Shown: positions 1-8,672 of the stretch, piece after piece
How the letters are laid out: every line of letters starts with the position of its first letter
Position numbering within the stretch: the stretch's first letter is position 1
DNA from: Mesorhizobium sp.
GTDB taxonomy: Bacteria; Pseudomonadota; Alphaproteobacteria; Rhizobiales; Rhizobiaceae
DNA length: 42,411 bases
NCBI GenBank assembly: GCA_004963905.1
Contig: SUGL01000048.1
Location: 1 to 42,411 of the forward strand
Reading direction: 5' to 3'
Notes under the pieces: model-generated
What the model was told of the DNA's origin: nothing
What the model saw: only the letters and a program-made list of their open reading frames with translations
Database searches by the model: none
Position numbers and translations under genes: made by a program

Positions 1-19
1 GGACTCTGGGGGGCGGGAC

Positions 20-1144
20 TCAGAAAGTCGCAGCGGCCGCCACGGGACGATGCACGGTTCCGGTCGCCATATTCGGCACGGGCCGACGGTCCGCAGGGAT
101 CAGTTTGCGGGCCACGGCGTAAATCACGAGCACGACAATGGCGGCGGCATAGCCGTCTATTGCATAGTGCCAAGCCAGATAGACCGAACTGACGGCAACA
201 AAGACCACGTAGAGCAAAGCGAAGGCACCGAGAGAGCGGCTGTATTCGCGCACGAACAGTGCGTTAAGCATCGTAAGACCGACGTGAACGCTGGGAAACG
301 CCGAGATACCTGTAGCAAAACCCGTCCGCTTGGCCTCATACAGCGACCATAGATATTGCTGATAGGAAGCAGCGGAATCGCTCGATGCAATCCCGCGGGC
401 CAGAAATGCGAGCTGTTCGCCGAACCGCGCCGTGTCTCCCGTCACCGAGCCGTAAAATGCCGGACCGGCCGACAGGAAAAGCGCCGCCAGGATGTTCCCG
501 ACGAGGATCCAGACTGCCATGAAGCAGGCGAGATAGCGCGTTCTGACCGATGCGGCCTTGGGCGATGTCGCGACGAAGAACAAAGCGCCGGAATTCAGTA
601 GAAACCAGAGTACGTTGTAGTTCCACTCTATCGCGGCGCGCACCGAATCACTCTCGGCCACGGAGTAGAGCCAGCGCCACGGATCGGTGCCGAAGTGAAG
701 GAAAGCATCGATGTCGGCTTGCACGACATCGAATTTAAAACCGCCTTGCCAGACCGACATCCCGTTTTTCAAAGAAGTAAAGTTGCACTGAAAGAACATG
801 AGCGCCATGAGAAAGCAAAGCCCGGACAGCGAGTATGCCAGCCGCTCGATGGAAAACACTCGTTTCGAGGCAAGGAGCCGCCGGGACTTGAAGTGAAGTA
901 TAATGAGAAATGCGTCGGTAAGAACGGCTATCGCGGGGAATATGACGCCATTGGCCGTGACCCAGGGCACGAGATATATCGAGTACGCGATGCGGTCGGC
1001 GGCGCCTATCGCGTTCAGAAAGATCAGCCCGGCCAAAATATAGATGACGATGGCCAGATAGAGAGCCGAATCCCTGCGAACGAGTTGGGTTGCTCCCTTG
1101 GCGATCGCCCATAGGCCGCGGACGGCCGAATAGCTTTCCGTCAT
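20..1144 (-). CDS. PAP2-superfamily integral membrane phosphatase / phosphotransferase
   Basis: A 374-residue multi-pass membrane protein, read from ATG at 1144 to TGA at 20. It carries the C-terminal part of the PAP2 signature: PSVHVG around His287 and WHYAID with His326 and Asp330, the pair expected to form the phosphohistidine intermediate and to activate it. Hydrophobic segments fill most of the protein, including residues 20-45, 55-75, 90-110, 170-215 and four near the C-terminus. The architecture resembles the PAP2_3 group related to inositol-phosphorylceramide synthases, so it may dephosphorylate or transfer a lipid phosphate in the inner membrane; the substrate cannot be read from sequence. 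The frame stays open upstream to 1855, but that extension is antisense to alkB and lacks membrane character, so the MTESYS start was chosen. No operon partner is obvious; alkB starts 60 bases upstream on the same strand. Confidence 0.82.
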   Translation of the reverse strand: MTESYSAVRGLWAIAKGATQLVRRDSALYLAIVIYILAGLIFLNAIGAADRIAYSIYLVPWVTANGVIFPAIAVLTDAFLIILHFKSRRLLASKRVFSIERLAYSLSGLCFLMALMFFQCNFTSLKNGMSVWQGGFKFDVVQADIDAFLHFGTDPWRWLYSVAESDSVRAAIEWNYNVLWFLLNSGALFFVATSPKAASVRTRYLACFMAVWILVGNILAALFLSAGPAFYGSVTGDTARFGEQLAFLARGIASSDSAASYQQYLWSLYEAKRTGFATGISAFPSVHVGLTMLNALFVREYSRSLGAFALLYVVFVAVSSVYLAWHYAIDGYAAAIVVLVIYAVARKLIPADRRPVPNMATGTVHRPVAAAATF

Positions 1145-1203
1145 TGCCGAAGCCCCAAGCTGCAACAGCTGACCGTCTTTATGGGAGAAAACTATAGATT
1201 TGG

Positions 1204-1824
1204 TTAGCTTGCGGGCACCGTCACCCGCCGCAGCGTCAGATTGATACGGCCGCCATTCTTCAACAGCGCCGAGGTCGCCGGATAGATGCGGTCGACGCCG
1301 TGGAATGAGAGCCGTCCCTCGCCGCCGAGCACGACGACATCGCCGCTCTTCAGCCTGAACGACTTCGTGCCTCCTTCGCGCGTGGTCAGGCCTACCCGGA
1401 ACAGGCAGTCGTCGCCGAGCGACACCGAGACGACGGGCGCGGCGAAATCCTGCTCGTCGCGGTCCTGGTGCAGGCCCATCCTGGCGTCCGCCGAATAGAA
1501 GTTGACGAGGCAGGCTTCCGGCGGATGCGGATAGGCCGACACCTCGCGCCACAATCGCAGCAAGGCTTCGGGGATCGGCGGCCACGGCTCCCCGGTTACC
1601 GGATGCGTCGGCTGGTAGCGGTAGCCGCGGTCGCGGTCCGTCACCCAGCCGAGCATGCCGCAATTGGTCATGCGCACGCTCATCTCCTTGCCGGTGCGCG
1701 GCATGGCCGGCACGTAAAGCGGTGCCACCTGCACGACGCGCCTGATCTCCTCGACCAGCGTTTCCTGGGCCGCGCGTGGCAGGTAGCCCGGCATATGGCG
1801 AACGCCCTTGGGTAAAACGAGCAT
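1204..1824 (-). CDS. alkB: AlkB-type 2-oxoglutarate/Fe(II) dioxygenase
   Basis: A 206-residue protein of the AlkB family, which oxidatively removes alkyl groups from DNA or RNA bases (1-methyladenine, 3-methylcytosine) using 2-oxoglutarate, O2 and Fe(II). The iron ligands are visible: HQD with His119 and Asp121, and His175 in SFHGVDR. The 2-oxoglutarate-binding arginine is in RINLTLRR (Arg193 and Arg199). The substrate lid region has the typical NFYSADARMGLHQD run. Length matches bacterial AlkB (about 200-216 residues). It lies alone, with no ada or alkA beside it, and 147 bases separate it from the BON-LysM gene upstream. A later ATG at residue 11 is possible. The assignment to the family is firm; the DNA or RNA preference is not determined. 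Confidence 0.93.
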   Translation of the reverse strand: MLVLPKGVRHMPGYLPRAAQETLVEEIRRVVQVAPLYVPAMPRTGKEMSVRMTNCGMLGWVTDRDRGYRYQPTHPVTGEPWPPIPEALLRLWREVSAYPHPPEACLVNFYSADARMGLHQDRDEQDFAAPVVSVSLGDDCLFRVGLTTREGGTKSFRLKSGDVVVLGGEGRLSFHGVDRIYPATSALLKNGGRINLTLRRVTVPAS

Positions 1825-1914
1825 CGATCGACCCGACTCTCAAGGCGCGTCGCACTGGAACGGCTCGGGCGACGCGCTTTCAATCCTTGTTTTGACGGGC
1901 CAGCATGCCATCGA

Positions 1915-1946
1915 CAAAGGAAAACGGCGACCCGAAAACCGCCGTT
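1915..1946 (-). terminator. Rho-independent terminator after the BON-LysM gene
   Basis: Read on the minus strand, AACGGCG (1946-1940) pairs with CGCCGTT (1929-1923) around a 10-base loop and is followed by TTCCTTT. It sits 26 bases beyond the stop of the LysM gene, in the right orientation to end its transcript. Confidence 0.6.
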
Positions 1947-1971
1947 CTGACCTTCCATATCGTTTTGCCGG

Positions 1972-2442
1972 TCAGGCGAGGTCGGGGATGCGCAGCACCT
2001 GACCGGGATAGATCTTGTCGGGATGGGTCAGCATCGGCTTGTTCGCCTCGAAGATTATCGTGTTCTTGATGCCCTGGCCCTTGCCGTAACTCTTTTCGGC
2101 GATCTTCCAGAGATTGTCGCCTTTCTGGACGGTGTAGAAGGTCGGCTCCTTGGCCGGGCTCGCTGCCTTGCCGGCTTCAGGGGCGACCTGCAGTTCATCG
2201 GCCTGCACCTTGGAGACGCCAAGCGTGTTGCCGACGGCAATGACGGCCTTTTCGAAGACCGACTGATCCTTGACCGTGCCCTTGAGCACGGCCGTGTCAC
2301 CCTTGACCTCGACTTGCACACCGTCGGTACCGAGCTTGTGGGAATCGAGCTCCTGCTTGAGCGTGTCAGCGCTGGGTGGCGCTTCCTCGCCGCCGAAGCC
2401 GAGCTTCTTGCCCACGCCTTTGACGAAATCGAACATGCCCAT
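1972..2442 (-). CDS. BON and LysM domain protein (YgaU/Kbp-like)
   Basis: A 156-residue soluble protein with the two-domain layout of Escherichia coli YgaU/Kbp, a cytoplasmic potassium-binding protein. An N-terminal amphipathic segment (MGMFDFVKGVGKKLGF) is followed by a BON domain at about residues 25-88 (VQVEVKGDTAVLKGTV) and a LysM domain at about 102-153, with KGDNLWKIAEKSYG and the closing PGQVLRIP. There is no signal peptide, which fits a cytoplasmic role despite the LysM fold. Potassium binding is known for the E. coli protein and is only inferred here. The gene has its own terminator downstream and lies 89 bases from arfB, transcribed in the same direction. The stated start gives the MGMFDFVKG beginning common in this family. 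Confidence 0.88.
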   Translation of the reverse strand: MGMFDFVKGVGKKLGFGGEEAPPSADTLKQELDSHKLGTDGVQVEVKGDTAVLKGTVKDQSVFEKAVIAVGNTLGVSKVQADELQVAPEAGKAASPAKEPTFYTVQKGDNLWKIAEKSYGKGQGIKNTIIFEANKPMLTHPDKIYPGQVLRIPDLA

Positions 2443-2531
2443 CTCTTGGTCTCCTCGTGTGGCAGGAGCCCGAGCTTGCCATCTACAACCCAGAATTGGA
2501 AGCAGCTCCGTTCCCGCAATCGCCGCGATGC

Positions 2532-2981
<450 letters not shown>

Positions 2982-2994
2982 GACGCGGCGGCGG

Positions 2995-3026
2995 CAAAAA
3001 GAAAAGGCCCGGCTTGAAGCCGGGCC
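2995..3026 (-). terminator. Rho-independent terminator of pckA
   Basis: On the minus strand GGCCCGGCTT (3026-3017) and AAGCCGGGCC (3015-3006) form a perfect 10-bp stem with a one-base centre, followed by a TTTTCTTTTT tail. It lies 28 bases after the pckA stop and separates pckA from arfB. Confidence 0.85.
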
Positions 3027-3053
3027 CTGGAGGAAAGATGTGTGGAGCGGCAG

Positions 3054-4664
3054 CTATTCCGCCGCCTCCTGCAGACGCGGGGCCGCGCCGAGGATGGCCG
3101 CATCGACATGCGTTTCGAATTTCTCGAAGTTGGCGGCGAACATGCTGACCAGCTTCGCTGCCTGCCGGTCGTAGGCCGCCTTGTCGGCCCAGGTCGAGCG
3201 CGGATCGAGGATGGCTCCGTCGATGCCCGGGACCGCCACCGGCACATCGAAGCCGAAATTGGCGTCGGTGCGGAATTCGGCGGCATTGAGCGAACCGTCG
3301 AGCGCGGCGCCGAGCAGGGCGCGCGTCACCTTGATCGGCATGCGGCGGCCAGTGCCGTAGGCGCCGCCGGTCCAGCCGGTGTTGACCAGCCAGCAATCTA
3401 CGCCGTGGCCCGCGATCAGCTCGCGCAGTAGCTTGCCGTATTCGGACGGATGGCGCGGCATGAAGGGCGCGCCGAAGCAGGTCGAGAACGTCGCTTCGGG
3501 CTCGGTGACACCCCTCTCCGTCCCCGCGACCTTCGCGGTGTAGCCGGAGAGGAAGTGATACATCGCCTGCGCCGGCGTCAGCCTGGCGATCGGCGGCATG
3601 ACGCCGAAAGCGTCGGCGGTCAGCATGATGATGTTCTTCGGATGACCGGCGCGGCCGGTCCCCGAGGCATTGGGAATGTAATCCAGCGGATAGGCGCAGC
3701 GGGTATTTTCGGTGAGGCTGCCGTCGTCGAAATCCGGCACGCGGGCAGCGTCGAGCACCACATTCTCCAGCACCGTGCCGAAACGCTGCGTCGTGGCGAA
3801 GATCTCCGGCTCCGCCTCGGCCGACAGCCTGATGGTCTTGGCATAGCAGCCGCCTTCGAAGTTGAAGATGCCGTGCGGGCCCCAGCCGTGCTCGTCGTCA
3901 CCGATCAGCGTGCGCGCCGGGTCGGCGGAAAGCGTCGTCTTGCCGGTGCCGGACAGGCCGAAGAAGACGGCCGCATCGCCGGCGGGTCCCTCATTGGCCG
4001 AGCAATGCATCGGCATCACGCCCTTTTGCGGCAGCAGGTAGTTCAGCACGGTGAACACCGACTTCTTCATCTCGCCGGCATAGGACGTGCCGCCGATCAG
4101 CACGATCTTGCGGGTCAGATCGACCGCGATCACCGTCTCGGTGCGGGTGCCGTGGCGGGCCGGGTCGGCGCGGAATGACGGCAGGTCGATGATGGTCATC
4201 TGAGGCAGGAAGCGCTCGAGTTCCGAAGCTTCCGGGCGGATCAGGAGATTGCGGATGAACAGCGAATGCCAAGCGAGCTCGGTGACGACCCGGACCGGCA
4301 ACCGGAACTCCGCGTCGGCTCCGCCGACGAGGTCCTGCACATAGAGATCCCTGCCCGCGGCGTGGGCGCGGAAATCGGCATGGAGCGCCTCGAACTCAGC
4401 CGCCGAGATCGCCTTGTTGTTATCCCACCAGACATGCGGGCCGGTGTTGTCGTCGCGCACCACGAACTTATCCTTCGGCGAGCGACCGGTGTGCTGGCCG
4501 GTCTCGGCAACCAGCGCACCCTGCGCCGTCAATTTCGCCTCGCCGCGGCGGATCGCTTCCTCATAAAGCTGGGCGGCGCCGAAATTGTAATGCACCATGC
4601 CCGTGGTCTTCAGGCCGATGGCGCCAATAGCGCAGTCGGGGTTGCGTTTGCCGGCTTCCGACAT
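3054..4664 (-). CDS. pckA: Phosphoenolpyruvate carboxykinase (ATP)
   Basis: A 536-residue ATP-dependent PEP carboxykinase, which converts oxaloacetate and ATP to PEP, CO2 and ADP as the first committed step of gluconeogenesis from C4 acids. Visible motifs are TGRSPKDKFVV (substrate loop), MHCSANEG (metal-binding His), the kinase-1 P-loop GLSGTGKTTLSAD and the kinase-2 segment LIGDDEHGW. Length is typical of the ATP class (about 530-540). The start at 4664 (MSEAGKRNPD) follows AGAGGA; the frame is open to 4763 but the extra residues do not look like the family. In rhizobia the enzyme is needed for growth on succinate and is controlled by carbon-source regulators; the region upstream holds LacI-type palindromes. 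It is divergent from chvI, the common arrangement in Rhizobiales. Confidence 0.98.
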   Translation of the reverse strand: MSEAGKRNPDCAIGAIGLKTTGMVHYNFGAAQLYEEAIRRGEAKLTAQGALVAETGQHTGRSPKDKFVVRDDNTGPHVWWDNNKAISAAEFEALHADFRAHAAGRDLYVQDLVGGADAEFRLPVRVVTELAWHSLFIRNLLIRPEASELERFLPQMTIIDLPSFRADPARHGTRTETVIAVDLTRKIVLIGGTSYAGEMKKSVFTVLNYLLPQKGVMPMHCSANEGPAGDAAVFFGLSGTGKTTLSADPARTLIGDDEHGWGPHGIFNFEGGCYAKTIRLSAEAEPEIFATTQRFGTVLENVVLDAARVPDFDDGSLTENTRCAYPLDYIPNASGTGRAGHPKNIIMLTADAFGVMPPIARLTPAQAMYHFLSGYTAKVAGTERGVTEPEATFSTCFGAPFMPRHPSEYGKLLRELIAGHGVDCWLVNTGWTGGAYGTGRRMPIKVTRALLGAALDGSLNAAEFRTDANFGFDVPVAVPGIDGAILDPRSTWADKAAYDRQAAKLVSMFAANFEKFETHVDAAILGAAPRLQEAAE

Positions 4665-5004
4665 CAAATTTCCTCTCTGGATTTGGCCGCATTCGACCGG
4701 TGGGTTTTCGGAGCCGCAGATGGGCCGATAACGTTCAGAACCAGAAAAGCCAAATGATATCAAATCATTAATCGATTTAAAAAATTTGAAAGTTGTTTAA
4801 ATCGTTTAGATGTGCAAAAACTCACAGAGGTTGCCCAAAGGATTGGCAGGCTTTGTTCGTCCAATCCCGTGTCGGGTGCGATCGTATGTAGCGGCAGGCC
4901 GCCCGTGACTTCGGAGAGGGGCCATGCCACATTTTGTACCCAATTTGTCCACAAAAGCCCCTTCTCGACGACAGAAGGGACAGCTCATGAGGGAGCCGCT
5001 TGAA
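4665..5004. promoter_or_regulatory. pckA-chvI divergent control region with LacI-type operator candidates
   Basis: This 340-base region is far more A+T-rich at 4750-4810 than its surroundings. It holds TTAATCGATTTAA (4769-4781) and TTAAATCGTTTAG (about 4797-4809), both centred on CG with AT-rich arms, the usual shape of LacI/GalR-family operators. CGATTTAAA (4773-4781) and TTTAAATCG (4796-4804) also form a perfect 9-bp inverted repeat. In Sinorhizobium pckA is known to be controlled by the LacI-family regulator PckR; assigning these sites to a PckR orthologue is inference. No clear -35/-10 pair was assigned. The rest, about 4815-5000, precedes chvI. Confidence 0.45.
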
Positions 5005-5706
5005 ATGGCAACTATCGCGCTTGTCGATGACGACCGCAACATTCTGACTTCGGTCTCGATCGCCCTCGAATCCGAGGGTTACCGCGTCGAAACCTACACG
5101 GATGGTGCGTCGGCGCTGGAAGGCCTGGCGGCTCGCCCGCCGAACCTTGCCATCCTCGACATCAAGATGCCGCGCATGGACGGCATGGAGTTGTTGCGCC
5201 GGATGCGCCAGAAATCCGACCTGCCGGTGATCTTCCTGACCTCGAAGGACGACGAGATCGACGAATTGTTCGGCCTCAAGATGGGCGCCGACGACTTCAT
5301 CCGCAAACCGTTCTCGCAGCGCCTTTTGGTCGAGCGGGTGCGCGCGGTGCTGCGCCGCACCAGCGCCCGTGAGGCCGCCGCAAAGGCGCCCAGCCAGCAG
5401 GCCCGCTCGCTCGAACGCGGCCAGCTGGTGATGGACCAGGAGCGGCACACCTGCACCTGGAAGGGCGAGCCGGTGACGCTGACGGTGACCGAGTTCCTTA
5501 TCCTGCATTCGCTGGCGCAGCGCCCCGGCGTGGTAAAAAGCCGTGATGCGCTGATGGATTCGGCCTATGATGAACAGGTCTATGTCGACGACCGCACCAT
5601 TGACAGTCACATCAAGCGGCTGCGCAAGAAGTTCAAGGCCGTCGACGACGACTTCGAGATGATCGAAACCCTGTACGGGGTCGGATACCGGTTTCGGGAA
5701 GCATGA
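5005..5706 (+). CDS. chvI: Response regulator ChvI (OmpR family)
   Basis: A 233-residue OmpR-type response regulator. The receiver domain has the acidic pocket VDDDR (residues 7-11), the phospho-acceptor Asp52 in LDIKMPRMDG, and the conserved Lys in FIRKPFS. The winged-helix DNA-binding domain spans about residues 135-230 and ends in ETLYGVGYRFREA. Sequence and context identify it as ChvI, partner of the sensor ChvG, which controls exopolysaccharide, acid response and host interaction genes in rhizobia, agrobacteria and brucellae. The start at 5005 has GGGAG nine bases upstream; an ATG at 4987 would add MREPLE, and a longer frame from 4924 is unlikely. chvG follows after a 137-base gap containing a hairpin repeat. 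Confidence 0.96.
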   Translation: MATIALVDDDRNILTSVSIALESEGYRVETYTDGASALEGLAARPPNLAILDIKMPRMDGMELLRRMRQKSDLPVIFLTSKDDEIDELFGLKMGADDFIRKPFSQRLLVERVRAVLRRTSAREAAAKAPSQQARSLERGQLVMDQERHTCTWKGEPVTLTVTEFLILHSLAQRPGVVKSRDALMDSAYDEQVYVDDRTIDSHIKRLRKKFKAVDDDFEMIETLYGVGYRFREA

Positions 5707-5707
5707 A

Positions 5708-5807
5708 TAGGCAGTAGGGAATAGTCGGTAGTCAGTTTTGAATGGTGCGAGCGGCCACTCATGCATCGCCACGGCCAGCCAACCATTTCTCTATTCCCTA
5801 CTGCCTA
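5708..5807. repeat. 17-bp perfect inverted repeat between chvI and chvG
   Basis: TAGGCAGTAGGGAATAG (5708-5724) is exactly complementary to CTATTCCCTACTGCCTA (5791-5807), with 66 bases between. An inner pair, AATGGT near 5741 and ACCATT near 5782, could extend the fold. The sequence is lower in G+C than its flanks and does not look coding. It begins two bases after the chvI stop, so in a chvI-chvG transcript it would form a large stem-loop that could uncouple or stabilise the two parts. Confidence 0.8.
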
Positions 5808-5843
5808 CTCACCACTCAATGGTTAAGCAGGGACTGCTAGTTG

Positions 5844-7628
5844 ATGGCAGTGGAAGTAGAGCGAGGCAGGCGGGCGGGCGCGGCGAAGCGCCCGTCGCGG
5901 ATCGTGCCCGCGTTCGTGTCGAGGATCACGGTGCCGATGCGCCGGTTTCTCGGCCACCACATCTTCTCCAGCCTGACGCGGCGCATCCTGTTCCTCAACC
6001 TGGCCGGCCTCGCCGTGCTGGTCACCGGCATTCTCTACCTCAACACCTTCCGCGACGGGCTGATCGACGCCCGCGTCGAAAGCCTGATGACGCAAGGCGA
6101 GATCATCGCGGGCGCCATCGCGGCCTCGGCGACGGTCGAGACCGACTCGATCAGCATCGATCCGGAAAAGCTGCTCGAGCTGCAGGCCGGCGAAAGCCTG
6201 GGGCCGGGTTCCGACCAGCTCGACAACCTCGACTTCCCGATCAATCCCGAGCGCGTGGCGCCGGTGCTGAGACGGCTGATCTCGCCGACCCGCACGCGCG
6301 CCCGCATCTATGACCGCGACGCCAACCTCCTGCTCGATTCGCGCCATCTCTATTCGCGCGGCCAGATCCTGCGTTACGACCTGCCGCCCGTCGACGACGA
6401 GCAGCCGGATCTTTTGGAGCGCGTCGAGAAATTCGTCTTCGACTTCTTCCGCAACAAGGACCTGCCCGTCTATCACGAACAGCCCGGCGGCAATGGCGCG
6501 GCCTTCCCCGAGGTGGTCAAGGCGCTGACCGGCAGCCCCTCGACCATCGTGCGGGTGAGCGAGCAGGGCGAGCAGATCGTCTCGGTGGCGGTACCCATCC
6601 AGCGCTTCCGCGCCGTGCTCGGCGTGCTGATGCTGTCCACCGAAGGCGGCGACATCGACAAGATCGTCGCGGCCGAACGCAAGGCGATCCTGCGCGTGTT
6701 CGGCATCGCGGCCCTCGTCACCGCCATCCTGTCGATGCTGTTGGCCTCGACCATCGCCAATCCGCTGCGGCGGCTTTCCGCTGCCGCCGTCCGGGTGCGG
6801 CGCGGCGTCAAGAGCCGTGAGGAAATCCCGGACTTCTCCGACCGGCAGGACGAGATCGGCAACCTATCGATCGCCGTGCGCGACATGACCAACGCGCTCT
6901 ATGCGCGCATCGAGGCGATCGAAAGCTTCGCCGCCGACGTCTCGCACGAGCTCAAGAACCCGCTGACCTCGCTGCGCAGCGCGGTCGAAACGCTGCCGCT
7001 GGCCAAGAACGAAAATTCACGCGGGCGGCTGATGGAGATCATCCAGCACGACGTGAAGCGGCTCGACCGGCTGATCACCGACATTTCCGATGCCTCGCGC
7101 CTCGACGCCGAGCTCGCGCGGGAAGACGCTACGACCGTGGACCTGAAGAAGTTCATCACCGATCTCATCGCGGTCTCGCGCGAGACGACACGCAACAAGA
7201 AGGCGGTCGAGATCGAGCTCAAGGTCGCCAAGCTGCCGCAGGGCATCAAAGGCTATGTCGTGACCGGCCACGATCTCAGGATCGGCCAGGTCATCACCAA
7301 CCTGATCGAGAACGCCCGCTCCTTCGTTCCCGAGGAACACGGCCACATCACCATCTCGCTGGCGCGCGCCGGCAAGTTCAACATCGTCACCGTCGACGAC
7401 AACGGCCCGGGCATCAGAGCCGAAAAGATCGACCGCATCTTCGAGCGCTTCTATACCGACCGGCCCGCCGGCGAGGCCTTTGGCCAGAATTCCGGCCTCG
7501 GCCTGTCGATCAGCCGCCAGATCGTCGAGGCGCATGGCGGCACGCTGACGGCGGAAAACATCCCCGGGACCAAGCCCGGCGAGATCAAGGGCGCGCGCTT
7601 CGTGGTGACGCTGCCGGCCGAAGGCTGA
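5844..7628 (+). CDS. chvG: Sensor histidine kinase ChvG (ExoS)
   Basis: A 594-residue membrane sensor kinase, partner of ChvI. One transmembrane helix lies at about residues 50-70 (LFLNLAGLAVLVTGILYL), followed by a periplasmic sensor domain of roughly 190 residues and a second helix at about 290-310. A HAMP-like linker follows, then the HisKA box FAADVSHELKNPLTSLR with phospho-acceptor His368, the N-box IGQVITNLIENARS, and the G boxes DDNGPGI and SGLGLSIS. The ExoS/ChvG family senses acid or periplasmic signals, with the periplasmic repressor ExoR (not in this window) acting on it in known systems. The start is uncertain: ATG 5844 is used, and the first 30 or so residues are basic and poorly conserved-looking. 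hprK starts 16 bases downstream, suggesting cotranscription. Confidence 0.95.
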   Translation: MAVEVERGRRAGAAKRPSRIVPAFVSRITVPMRRFLGHHIFSSLTRRILFLNLAGLAVLVTGILYLNTFRDGLIDARVESLMTQGEIIAGAIAASATVETDSISIDPEKLLELQAGESLGPGSDQLDNLDFPINPERVAPVLRRLISPTRTRARIYDRDANLLLDSRHLYSRGQILRYDLPPVDDEQPDLLERVEKFVFDFFRNKDLPVYHEQPGGNGAAFPEVVKALTGSPSTIVRVSEQGEQIVSVAVPIQRFRAVLGVLMLSTEGGDIDKIVAAERKAILRVFGIAALVTAILSMLLASTIANPLRRLSAAAVRVRRGVKSREEIPDFSDRQDEIGNLSIAVRDMTNALYARIEAIESFAADVSHELKNPLTSLRSAVETLPLAKNENSRGRLMEIIQHDVKRLDRLITDISDASRLDAELAREDATTVDLKKFITDLIAVSRETTRNKKAVEIELKVAKLPQGIKGYVVTGHDLRIGQVITNLIENARSFVPEEHGHITISLARAGKFNIVTVDDNGPGIRAEKIDRIFERFYTDRPAGEAFGQNSGLGLSISRQIVEAHGGTLTAENIPGTKPGEIKGARFVVTLPAEG

Positions 7629-7644
7629 TCTTCAAGACGCGATC

Positions 7645-8106
7645 ATGCCCGACCCTGCGGCGAAGCCCGAAAACATCCACGGAACGGCGATCCTGATCGG
7701 CGAGCGCGGCGTCCTCATCACCGGGCCGTCCGGCGCCGGAAAGACGACGCTGGCGCTGACGCTCATCGACCATTGCCGGATCCGTGGCCTGTTTTCGCGG
7801 CTGATCGGCGACGACAGGCTGCTTGCCGCCCCGCATCACGGGCGGCTGGTCTGCCGGGCGCCGGCCACCATCGCAGGCCTCGCCGAAGTGCCGGGCTTCA
7901 TTCCAAGTCCGCTGCCATTCGAACCGGGCGGCGTGATCGACCTCCATATCCGGCTGGTGCCGAAAGAGGAAATGGCCCGTTTCCAGGAAGAGATCAGCGA
8001 GCCGGTCGCCGGCTGCGCGGTGCCGCGCATCGACCTTGCCGAACGCAATGCCGCCACGGCCGTGCCGGCCGTGATGGCGCGGCTCTCGATCCAGCCTTTT
8101 TCATGA
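7645..8106 (+). CDS. hprK: Short HPr kinase/phosphorylase HprK
   Basis: A 153-residue protein corresponding only to the C-terminal catalytic half of Firmicutes HprK (about 310 residues). The P-loop GPSGAGKTTLAL is at about residues 27-38, and LIGDD (about 53-57) follows as the Walker B-like segment. Such truncated HprK proteins are the normal form in alphaproteobacteria, so this is not a broken gene. The enzyme phosphorylates a serine on HPr in response to metabolic state. Here it lies between chvG (16 bases upstream) and the PTS genes for EIIA-Man and HPr, the conserved rhizobial and Brucella arrangement in which PTS phosphorylation is thought to feed into virulence or symbiosis regulators. 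Confidence 0.94.
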   Translation: MPDPAAKPENIHGTAILIGERGVLITGPSGAGKTTLALTLIDHCRIRGLFSRLIGDDRLLAAPHHGRLVCRAPATIAGLAEVPGFIPSPLPFEPGGVIDLHIRLVPKEEMARFQEEISEPVAGCAVPRIDLAERNAATAVPAVMARLSIQPFS

Positions 8107-8270
8107 TGCGGTCCGGATTTTTTGCTGCAATGCGTCAAAATGGCCCGGGCCGTCGCAATTTTGGGCTTGTCAACCGGCCGTGCGTCGACAAGATAGCGCT
8201 CCCGCCGCCTGGAATGGTTGGCGAACATAAAATACGCCTGTGAAGCGGCGATGACGGGAGCCACCAAAGA

Positions 8271-8672
8271 ATGATCGGACTCGTGCTCGTGACGCACGGT
8301 CAACTCGCCACCGAGTTCCGGCATGCCGTAGAACATGTGGTGGGGCCACAGGACAATTTCGAAACCGTGGCGATCGGCGCCGACGACGACATGGAGAAGC
8401 GCCGGGCCGACATCGTCGACGCGGTGGCGCGCGTCGACAGCGGCGCCGGCGTCATCGTGCTCACCGACATGTTCGGCGGCACGCCCTCCAACCTCGCCAT
8501 CTCGGTGATGGAATCGGGCCGCACCGAGGTGATCGCCGGCATGAACCTGCCGATGCTGATCAAGCTCTCTTCGGTCCGCAAGGGCGACAACATGGCCGCC
8601 GCGCTCGACGAGGCGCAGGCCGCCGGCCGCAAATACATCAACGTCGCCAGCCAGCTTCTGAGCAGCAAATGA
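8271..8672 (+). CDS. PTS EIIA component, mannose family
   Basis: A 133-residue EIIA-Man fold protein. The N-terminus MIGLVLVTHGQLATEF carries the phospho-acceptor His9, and the TDMFGGTPSN segment around residues 64-73 is the family signature. No EIIB, EIIC or EIID genes are near, so it cannot form a complete sugar transporter and is best read as part of a regulatory PTS in which EI (PtsP-type, elsewhere) passes phosphate to HPr and then here. Its stop overlaps the start of ptsH by four bases (ATGA), indicating translational coupling. The 164-base gap after hprK leaves room for a separate promoter, although none was assigned. GGGAG precedes the ATG at a suitable distance. Confidence 0.94.
   Translation: MIGLVLVTHGQLATEFRHAVEHVVGPQDNFETVAIGADDDMEKRRADIVDAVARVDSGAGVIVLTDMFGGTPSNLAISVMESGRTEVIAGMNLPMLIKLSSVRKGDNMAAALDEAQAAGRKYINVASQLLSSK

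Noticed and set aside
1145..1855. N-terminal extension of the PAP2 gene reading through to 1855
   Set aside because: The extension lies within alkB in another frame on the same strand, is arginine-rich without membrane helices and does not fit the family; the ATG at 1144 gives a normal PAP2 protein.
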